Positions 1 to 8,806 of a stretch of DNA of 32,714 nt are shown here, piece by piece. The translations under genes and the position numbers were made by a program. The DNA lies in assembly GCA_000349905.1 (NCBI GenBank), contig KB722759.1:394206-426919 (forward strand), read 5' to 3'. The notes under the pieces were generated by a model. It saw only the letters and a list, made by a program, of their open reading frames with translations. It ran no database searches and was not told the origin of the DNA. Origin of the DNA: Volvariella volvacea V23 (lineage: Eukaryota > Basidiomycota > Agaricomycetes > Agaricales > Pluteaceae). Numbering within the stretch: position 1 is the first letter of the stretch; the number at the start of each line of letters is the position of its first letter.

Positions 1-2075
1 AACAGATGCTAAAGACTTCTTCGCTACATTCCTGAACCCTGTTCCACCAAGTCTCAATTGCAAGATGAAGAATGGATTGGATTTTGTAGTTTCAAACACA
101 TTCAACAATGCAATCCCATGTTACAGTTGGTAGAATGAGGGTTGAGCCCATGTTCACTAAGGCTGCATACCCAAACTCATCCTCGGTTTTCTGTTCTGCC
201 CATAGCTCCAGTGCATCAATGAAATCGTCGAGTTTGTCGATAGGAATAGGATTAAGGTGCTTGAGCGCAGAACAGTTAGGTAGGCAGGGAGGTGCTTTGG
301 TCATGTTGTCCATGAGCGCATCAACATGATTACTGAAGAATGAAGATGTTTCTTGGTGCAAGTCACAACACACATCTGGTTTCATTGTCTGGTGACACTG
401 TTCGCACCCACCAGGCAAGTCGGGGTTACACTCCAGGTGGTCTGCTTCTGTGGTAATGGTGAGGTAAGTGTTACAGCATGATCACCTGATGGGACTCACC
501 AGCAAACTGGTTCTCAAAGAAAACATCCAACACCCTTCGACGGCATCCTAATCCATGAACATTGGCATTGATAAAGTGCTCCATTGCAACCTTGATGAAA
601 TGAATGGTCTTTTCTGGTACAGACTGTCTCACAAAAGGATGGGACAACTGTTCGATTATCTGCAAAACAGTTCCATCTATTGACTGTTTTTGAGGACGGT
701 CGTTCTCCAAGCACAATCATTTATTCAGTATGTTCTTTCCTTTGCCTTCTTTTACCCTCTTCCTTTCTTGCCTTTTCATTTTTTATTCTTCTCTTTCCTG
801 TTTTACCTTGTCAAAAAACCCCAGCTCTATGAGACATACTGCAACTGCTGTCAGCTTTGGATTCCTCACTGCCCATCCAAGTCACTGCCAAAGAATAGCA
901 AGCAATTGTGCCGCACGCCATTGGACTACCAGAGTAATGTCTGGAAGGCCCATTTCCTTGCATGTTGGGTTAGTAAGTCATATTTAGTGCGAGCTGTGGC
1001 TAAGTACTCACCATCCCAAATGAATCTGTCGTGAATAAGCCCCATAGCTCTCCATTCCTCAACCTCTCAGCCATTTCTTCTTTATACGCATCTGTCATTA
1101 AAGAATTGAACCACATGACCTTATCCCAGTGCTCCAGTCCCAGCATTGTTCGAAATACTTGGCAAGCACACAGAGATTCCACAATATCATCAAAAAAGAC
1201 CAAGAATTTCGGTGGCAGCAATCCTTCCTTCTTCCATTGGGCGAGTATGAACTGAAGACCCAGAAATGAGTTGAGAGGGTGTCGAATTTTGTGTACACAA
1301 AGCCATATATCCAGTCGGTTCGATGAGCACCGTATTGTGGTGAGGTTTTCTTTCTGGATATTGAGCAAATCTAAGACTTCTTCCAGAGTATTGTGCAGCA
1401 TCATCACTAAAGCCATAACGAATGGTACGTGGTCTCCACCTATCATGTGTCAAATCTGACCAACTGTCTTATATTCGTGTCGAAATGTATCCCACATCGA
1501 GATACAGTGCGCTTTGTCAAACACCACACCAACAATCCTCCTTGTGAAGTCTTTCTCTTTACATAACCTCTCAAACTCACCACCTTCCTTCATCAGCTGT
1601 TCCAGTGTAATAACAAGGGTGTCGTATTGCCCTTCTCTAATGGCCTAATCACATTCCAAGTATGTGTTCATTCATATTGGATAATGCAGAGCTAACCTTG
1701 ACATACATTCCAATTGTGCACTGTCACTGTTTCACCCCTGATAAATATTGCCTGAAGACCAGCTTTTTCTAATGAGGTGATGTTCTGCTTCCCAAGCAGA
1801 TTCAGTGGTGTTACAATGATTTGGAGGCTTCCTTTAGGTTGAAAGAGGAGCGGTGCAAAGAATGTCAGTGTCTTCTCCATTCCTGTCCCTGCTACTAACA
1901 TGAGGTCCCGATTTCCTTCCAGGATTGTTTGAATTGCTTTGACCTGCCACAAGCAGGCTCGTACTTCAAACCTCTTCTCAGTCATGCATCGTATTTCTGC
2001 AATTGTTGGGATGGATCTTGTGGGTTGATTAACTCCATTGTCCTTTCTGTGTTCATTTCTACGTTGCGTGGGCAT
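1..2075 (-). pseudogene. RecQ-like DEAD/DEAH-box helicase, decayed, 3' end off the window
   Basis: The minus strand keeps one helicase reading frame from ATG 2075 to the window edge. Introns seen are 1645-1706 (gtatgt donor), 957-1011 and 448-499; the frame stays in phase across all of them. Recognisable parts in order: a Walker A-like AGTGMEKT (1871-1893), EQLM, DKAHCISMW (motif II, about 1500-1520), HVPFVMA (motif III region), TDSFGM (motif V region), LGWAVRNPK (motif VI region) and the RecQ zinc-binding-like CRRRVLDVFFENQ. In-frame stops lie at 1450-1452, 882-884, 783-785, 717-719 and 92-94. Catalytic motifs are damaged: GK is EK in Walker A and DEAH is DKAH. RecQ-family enzymes unwind DNA with ATP; this copy should not be able to. 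There is no frameshift, so the decay is by point mutation. After the last stop the frame remains open to base 1. Family assignment is firm; loss of function is strongly supported. Confidence 0.87.
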
Positions 2076-2261
2076 AGGTGCAGAGGTCAGAGCTCAAAAC
2101 ATTTCGCTATCTACCCCGTAGGCATCACTCCTTGCAACCCACTGGTAGTATCTATCAGTCCCTTAATAAACTCATCATCAGATTTCATGCTGATTTTTTC
2201 TGATATATTATAAATCATATCCATTTCAAGGTGGGGTGACTATTTATCACAATGTTTTGTT

Positions 2262-2344
2262 CAAGGTCCCGCTACGCGGGCAACTTATATAAGTTCTCGG
2301 TTTTATCCCGGCGTAATTCCCCTACACCTGCGTACGGGACCTTG
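2262..2344. repeat. 83-bp element with terminal inverted repeats (possible MITE)
   Basis: The ends are an exact 10-bp inverted repeat, CAAGGTCCCG at 2262-2271 and CGGGACCTTG at 2335-2344. It extends inward (tacgcgg against tacgcagg) to about 17 bp with one indel and one mismatch. Inside lies a perfect 14-bp palindrome, AACTTATATAAGTT, at 2282-2295. No open frame fits and I see no convincing target-site duplication. This is the structure expected of a short non-autonomous palindromic element, but a single copy cannot prove mobility. Confidence 0.5.
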
Positions 2345-2988
2345 GGAGGAGGTTGGGTATCGAGAACAGGCAGAAGTTCGTCTTTCCGCTCCCGCCCACC
2401 ACATGAGTGCGCCAGCATAATCAGAACTGAAGTGTCTATGTAAACTTATTTATTCTAGCAATACAGTATAAAAAGGTTGTTTTACTTACAGTATCGTACG
2501 ATAGAAACGCCATGCGGATTCTAGCCCTGGTCCACAACTAATTCAGCATATCAAACACTTCCCTTTTGCGTGACCAAGTCTCCTTGTCCCCATACCCGAG
2601 TTCGCCACCAGATCATGAGTACCCTGACAAGTCGAAACGTTCTTATAATCTCCTTGAGACATGAGTATCAGGGAAACTGGCGCTGTGAATGTCGGATGAT
2701 TAAGGCATGCGAAGTCGTGGTAAGGTGTAATCATAAATGCGCAACGTGTTTCTGTAATGCAAGCAGAGGCGGTGGAGCACCAACCCAACTACGCCAAGAA
2801 ATGCAGTACTAGCTAGAAAGCTTGTGATTTTCGGGGAACTGACGACTTGTAGCATAGGCGGTATCCGTTCATCATTACGAAGTGTCCCTCCACTGAAGTG
2901 GAGACATTCACTATCTTAGGCCAAGCAATCGCACGAATCACCGACAGACCCCGTGATCCGTTTCTCAAGGATCCACACTTCGCGTTAC

Positions 2989-2997
2989 TTATATAAT
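2989..2997 (+). promoter_or_regulatory. TATA box of the P450 gene
   Basis: TTATATAAT ends about 50 bases before the ATG at 3048, a usual place for a fungal core promoter. The inference rests on position and consensus only. Confidence 0.5.
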
Positions 2998-3047
2998 GTC
3001 GCTCCTTCCACACGTTCTAGCTTTCTTACACTCATCACTTGAACAGT

Positions 3048-5676
3048 ATGCCCCTCCTCACACCTGGAATCGACTTCCTAGCAAGAGCGTCAGCTTCACT
3101 CGCCACACGATGCATTGTGTTATTCCTTCTTGACTACATTGCAAGTCATTTCTGTGTAACGGTCCCGTTGTGGGTAGTATTATTCGTTGCAGTCCTTTCC
3201 TTCCCTGTTATGGCTGTGGTCGAGGTACTGTATAAGGAGGTATCAGACAGGAGGAATGCTGCAAGATTAGGAGCGCGTATGGTGCCAAGGGTTCGGGGAA
3301 AGATGATTGGTAACTTCGATTTGCTTGAGGAGATGAGGAAGAACTTCCTGTGGGGCTATCCAGGTGCGGAGACATGGGGGTAGCTGTGAATAGGATTTGC
3401 TAATGTTATTTTTCCTTCGCGAAGGCGACGGTTTATGGGAAATGATGAACGAGAATGGACCTTGTGTCAACATCCGTGTCCTGTGGGAGGACCTCGTGTT
3501 TACCACCTCGCCGGAGCATATCAAGTTAATTCTCGCGACGGACTTCCAGAACTATGAAAAAGGTACCCCATTCACAGCTGAATGCGTTATCTTAGTATCC
3601 CTCAAGTCACTGCGATTTAGGCTCGAAATTCCGCGAGGCTATGTTTTCTCTGTTAGGCTCAGGGGTGTTCAACGCAGACGGTACATTGATGTCATTTATC
3701 CTGTCTTCATCTCGACTAACTATAGCTAGGCGACATGTGGAAGTACGACCACATTACCATGTATAAAACTGCAGAGAATAATCATCTGTTTTAGATTCCA
3801 TCGGTCAATGACTCGACCTGTCTTTACTCGCGATCGCATCAGCGACTTCAACCTTTTTGACAGGCACGCTGAGCATGTCATCGCACAACTGCAGGCCAGG
3901 CTGCGCCAGGGCGTGTCCGTTGATTTCCAGGTATGTCCCTGAGCTTGCATTACAAGGGCCTTTGCTGAGACACCTCAGGATCTTATGTCTCGCTTCACTC
4001 TCGATTCCGCTACAGAGTTCCTTTTTGGCTCTTGCGTCCATTCTCTCGCCGCTGGGCTCCCTTACCCGCACAACTCGTCTTCCATAGACTATAACGTCAA
4101 TGACCCTCGTTCCATTCGTGCAAACGCATTCTCGCGCGCCTTCACCGAAGCTCAGGAGATCGTCTCTGACAGAGATACGCTCGGTTGGGTCTGGCCATTG
4201 TATGAGATCTGGGGTGACAGAACAAAGGAGTCGATGAAAGTTGTGAACGCTTATGTTGAGCCGATCATCAAAGAAGCATTGGACAAGAAGCGTGCTTTGG
4301 GATTAGCCCCCCCACCTTCGAGACATAAATCGAATACGGAATTGGTAGATAGGGAATTTAAAGAGGATGAGACTCTCTTAGACCATCTCGTGAGCTTGAC
4401 GGACGGTGTGCCGCTCTACTTTTTCTCCTCCTTTCCCATAATTCATACCATGTCCTTCATACTCCAGATCATGTCTTGATCAGAGATGAAGCGTAAGTTT
4501 TAGTTAACTCAACTGAAATCGCCCTAACTTTTGGGTAGTCTCAATATCTTGATTGGTGTGTCTCACCCCTGTGCCCCTCTCGATTTTTGGCTAATCGATA
4601 ACTTAGCTGGTAGAGATACCACTGCCACGACTTTAACCTTCGTGATCTATTTGCTCTCACTTTACCCCCATGTTGCCGCACGCTTGCGTACGGAGATTAT
4701 GGAGAAGGTTGGCCCCATTCGACGCCCATCGTACGACGACATCCGGGACTTAAAGTACCTGAGGGCCGTCATAAACGGTACGTAACTCGTCATCAACTTG
4801 GGCGTTTGACGCCCTCATCATATTCTTATAGAAACCTTGAGACTTTACCCGCCTGTGTGAGTTGGCAGTTTACTAATGAGCAAAGTTCGACTCTGATGAA
4901 AAGCGTTTGCAGCCCTTTCAATACTCGGTAGGGTTAGTCACCCCATGACTTTGTTCTCTTCTGATTTTAGTTCACAGCAAAGCCATCAACGCGACTGTCT
5001 GGCCGTCCCCGGATCCCACCCAGAAGCCTCTCTACATACCAGCTGGAACTCAGTACGTAATGACCACAACTGAAGGTATTCCGTTCAACTGATACGTTTC
5101 CCATAGAGTTCCATATTCGGTTTTCATGATGCATAGGAGAAAGGATCTCTGGGGCCCCGATGGTATGTCCTCGTATTTGGTTTGTAGTAGACTACCATTG
5201 ACTCCCTATCACTCATTAGCTGAAGAGTTCGACCCCGATCGTTTCTTGGACGATCGCCTGAAGAAATACGTTCTCTCAAACTCATTTGTCTTTTTGCCAT
5301 TCAATGCTGGTCCACGAATCTGCCTCGGTCAACAGGTCGGTCACCGATCGTCCAGCAGTCTCAGCGCTAATACTCAGCCATGCGGCATCCTATAGTTCGC
5401 CTATAATGAGACGTCATTCATGCTCATCCGACTTTTGCAAAACTTCTCTCAGTTCAACCTCGATTTGGATGCCTTCCCTTCGGAGACACGACCCCCGAAA
5501 GAGTGGTCAGGATGTCCAGGACGGAAAGGGATAGAGAAGATTTATCCCAGGATGCATTTGACACTGTATAGTCACGTACGTGATCCCTCTTTATAACAAT
5601 CGCTGCTAATAAATGCTTGATGTAGGGCGGATTGTGGGTGAAAATGACCGAAGCTGAGCAGGACCCTGACGCATGA
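3048..5676 (+). CDS. cytochrome P450, CYP63-like, 16 exons, 606 aa
   Basis: Membrane-bound, haem-thiolate monooxygenase, probably anchored in the ER by its hydrophobic N-terminus (about residues 20-65). CYP63 members of white-rot fungi oxidise alkanes, fatty acids and aromatic xenobiotics; the substrate here is unknown. Exons: 3048-3363, 3425-3562, 3621-3680, 3730-3742, 3795-3930, 3979-4405, 4468-4492, 4539-4555, 4607-4777, 4832-4856, 4913-4927, 4978-5052, 5107-5162, 5220-5335, 5396-5575, 5626-5676, summing to 1821 nt. All introns are GT-AG, 46-62 nt. Motifs: I-helix AGRDTT (378-383), K-helix ETLR (435-438, split by an intron) and haem loop [10 protein letters not shown] with Cys526. ATG 3048 begins the family-like [14 protein letters not shown]. 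Length suits CYP63 (about 600 aa). The gene looks intact. Exons of 13, 15 and 17 nt make automatic models likely to fail. The least certain acceptor is the one ending at 4977. Confidence 0.93.
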
Positions 5677-6051
5677 CTGTTCAATTGCTCAAGCGATGTC
5701 TAGTTTCAAACATACAGATGTAGAAAGTAGGTAGTAAATGCCAAATATTCTATGTTCTCAGAACGATGGCAAGATATGCGTGATTATTTCCTTATACAAT
5801 CCCAGGCGTCTGAGCACAATGGAGGAAACAAAGGTAACTAGACGGGATTAGAGGTATACATCTGATGGTTGAATCGACATATTGAACGTGCATTTATGGA
5901 AGGAAGGTTTTATCACAATTCTATGCCACGCATATGCGACCGGAAGGTGTAGCATGATTGCGCCAAAAATTGACATAAGACGCTACAGAAGATAAGCCAC
6001 TAAAATATATGCACATGCAGGAACAGTCCGTTTTATCTATACTCTACATAA
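5677..6051. other. convergent intergenic region
   Basis: This A+T-rich stretch lies between two converging genes, the P450 and the left FunK1 gene. It should hold both 3' untranslated regions and polyadenylation signals. I see no gene or repeat. Confidence 0.6.
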
Positions 6052-8112
6052 TTAATTCTTCCTTGTACGGGTACCTCGCCGACGACTAGGGGGCACGGGT
6101 TTTGTGACAACTTCGGCTTTGCTTGGGCGTCGTTTGCGGGGAGGAGGAGGACATACACCGCTATCATCTTCGGCCGATTTGTCTAGTTTTCTTTTGGGTG
6201 GTGTTTTGTGAGCTGGTTTGACGTCCGGAGATAATACAGACAAAGTATTTGACCACTCCAGCTTTTCGATGGCACTATCAATTGAGGCTAGGTAGGACCG
6301 GTAGATTGCTTGTGGATCAACTAGAAGGTGTTTCCTCGACTCTTCGAGGTATAGCAGCGGTCGTAGTTGATCTGTTGGTAGCCCCCCCGTCCAAAATACC
6401 GCCAGAAGGTCCTTGAGAAGTTGGATGAAGATAGGACCAAAATATGGGGAAATGTGTTGGACGAAGTGGCCTTCAAACGAACGAAGCTGCACTGATTTCG
6501 TTACAGCGCATGCTTCGTGATCAACATCATACCACCGACTAACACACGATGGCAGTTGTTCTTTCCGTTTTCCAGGAGCATCGTAGCCAACACATATGAA
6601 TAAAAGAACGTAGAAGAACGATTCGAGATCATCGAGGAAAGTATATCGCCCGTTCCCGCCTTCGAGCACCACAATGGACTGGAACGGACACATACCCTAT
6701 ATGTGCATTAGGCAACCAAAAGAACTTAACTTACGGCACAACTTACCGATGGCCAAGGGTCATCCCAGTTCCGAGACTTATAATCCCAAATTGCATGACT
6801 CAAATTGATGAGAACTCCGCTATTGTCAAAAGCATCATCTTTATTTGCGAGAACTATATTTTCACAGCTGACGTTTCGATGGAGGATACCTTTGTTCAGA
6901 AGGTTTTGGTGGCCTAAATGTGTGTCAGTATTAAATCAAAGAACATGGGAAGCACGTCTACCTTGGACTGCATCCCTGAAAACCCGGAGAAGCTGAAGAG
7001 GGGAACGGAATTGACTTATCGGCGAGCCGTATTGCTTGTGTGTTATGCGAACGAACTGACGAGGACGGAAATCCATGGATTGTTCCACGCCGCGAATATC
7101 CGATGTCGTCTCTCCAACTTCATATGATACAACTTGAGCAACTCCTTGAAGTCCACGAGCAACCACAAGGAACTCTTCTTCTCGTGGTGCCTTCAGCTCT
7201 CTCCAATATTCCTTCATCAACCATGCCCCTTCATCTCCAATCAAAGGCCAGAAAGTAGTACCAGGTCCAACAATGCATGAGGAATGACGTATTTCCTCAT
7301 TAAGATCAATCTCGTATTCTGCAGGTTCCTGTTGATAGTTCAACGTCTGAACATAGCGCCGTCTTCCTCGCCATCGAATGGTCGTGTTGAAACCCATAGC
7401 GGCTTCATCTGATGATGATACCCCAAGTATCCACCGAACCACATGTTCTGGGGAATCATGAATACGGATGGCCTCTGACCAAATGCAGCCACTGCGGTCG
7501 AATTGATGTACAGCGAGCGTGTCTTCAGTGAACCACAAAGTATAAACGAATCGACGGTTCAGTTGTGTTGCAAAACATTCCCTAATCCATTTTAGATATT
7601 GCACTCGCAATGGTAATAAGGACTCACCTAGCATATATGGCAAGCTGGACATGTATATTATTCCCTTCTACCTGGTCATTAAATCGCACAGCAATTGGCG
7701 TCGCACAGTTAATGTAATCCAACGTTGGTTGCAAGTTTCTGCTCTTGAATGACGAGCTTCCACATCCCGAGATGATTACATCCGGCTCTAGTGTAAGTTC
7801 AGAGCGTGTCCTCTTCTTGTTGCATACCGCTCGACGGTTTGAAATGCTGAAATGCTCCCAAATGGCTTGTATCATAGTGACGACCCGTTCACGAAGGGCC
7901 AAAAGGGATTTTGAGTTATGATAAGAATAGTTTCTCCACCTCTTTCTGAAGAGATCATAGTGACTTGTTGTGTGGAAGAAATCACGAATCTTCGAGTCGT
8001 CCGGGACTAAGCCTGTGAATAGGTTGGAAGTGTAAGGGCCAATCCCATCCTCGATAGCATCCTGCAACTCGCGATTAAGTTGTCTTTTGAGTGCTTCTCG
8101 GATTTGATGCAT
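6052..8112 (-). CDS. FunK1 (fungal-type) protein kinase paralog A, probable pseudokinase, 638 aa
   Basis: Exons in coding order: 8112-7628, 7581-6962, 6913-6747, 6696-6052; introns are 46, 48 and 50 nt and the exons sum to 1917 nt. The protein follows the FunK1 plan. It has an N-terminal region containing PDVIISG, then ECFATQLNRR just after intron 1, the kinase N-lobe lysine in WLMKEYWRE, the catalytic-loop region, a DLESFFYVLL-like C-lobe helix (DDLESFFYVLLF), and a basic tail (PPRKRRPSK, SRRRGTRTRKN) suited to nuclear import. The catalytic loop reads ILHRNVSCEN, with Asn382 where FunK1 enzymes have Asp. The metal-binding motif reads LINLSHA, with Asn405 where paralog B has ADFDMA. Both catalytic aspartates are therefore gone while frame and splice sites are intact, pointing to a scaffold or pseudokinase rather than a dead gene. 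It diverges from paralog B across a shared promoter region. ATG 8112 is the first available start; a longer N-terminus is possible. Confidence 0.85.
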
Positions 8113-8806
8113 TAGATATCTGCTCGGGTGTGGTGCCAGTCACGTCGGAAGGGGGTGTCGCGTGCTAGAAACAATCATCGTGGCACAAGTGATTTAAGGT
8201 CGCGATGTTGTGTCTTGTTTGTACACATGTACGCGTTGTGACACAATCACCCTTATCGAGTTCGCGCCACCTGCTATCTGGAATTAAGGACACCGCATTG
8301 AGGCTCCCTTTGTGAACAATGCCACCGACCAGTGTGAGAAGCTCCTCGCTTCGTATACGGACTTGAAGACGAACAGTTGCTGTAGTTGGCTACATTAAAG
8401 CTAAGGGTCATTTAGAGTATATCTAGAGTTACTCCTAGTATATCTCTCTGCAACAAGATTCTGACAGGATATCAGTAGTTATTCGTGGCTATATTGCACT
8501 TGCGCATAGGTATTTTGTTTTTAAGCGTCACCCAATGCCACAGTGTGGAACATATCGAAGCCTATGACTTGATTATTAGTCCATAGTAGGCACCAATCAA
8601 ATTTTGTGCTCTCAAGAAATCTGAGTTCGTGTAACACTGGACGCATTGGAATTTCTAATCTTGGCATAGATCCTAAGCATAGAGTCTTACTATTAAAACG
8701 ACGCATAGGTCCTTTCGACCAAATGTGGGTAAAGGATGCCACTAACCGGTGATTTAGATAAGGCAAGAATGTGGCATTTTGCTCCCTTCGAAAATCTATC
8801 ACTTCC
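8113..8806. promoter_or_regulatory. shared divergent promoter region of the FunK1 pair
   Basis: This 694-bp stretch lies between the two start codons of the head-to-head kinases. It contains the short direct repeat agtatatct twice near 8416-8446 and AT-rich stretches that could be core promoters. No strong TATA box can be assigned to either side. A 100-codon minus-strand open frame (8521-8823) overlaps the start of paralog B and has no recognisable domain, so I do not call it. Confidence 0.45.

Larger units (their letters stand above)
2076..3047. other. intergenic region between helicase pseudogene and P450
   Basis: Apart from the 83-bp inverted-repeat element and the P450 TATA box, I see nothing coding here. 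The short open frames at 2543-2812 overlap on opposite strands and show no family motif. A small perfect hairpin (CTCCACT, loop ga, AGTGGAG) lies at 2888-2903. Confidence 0.5.
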
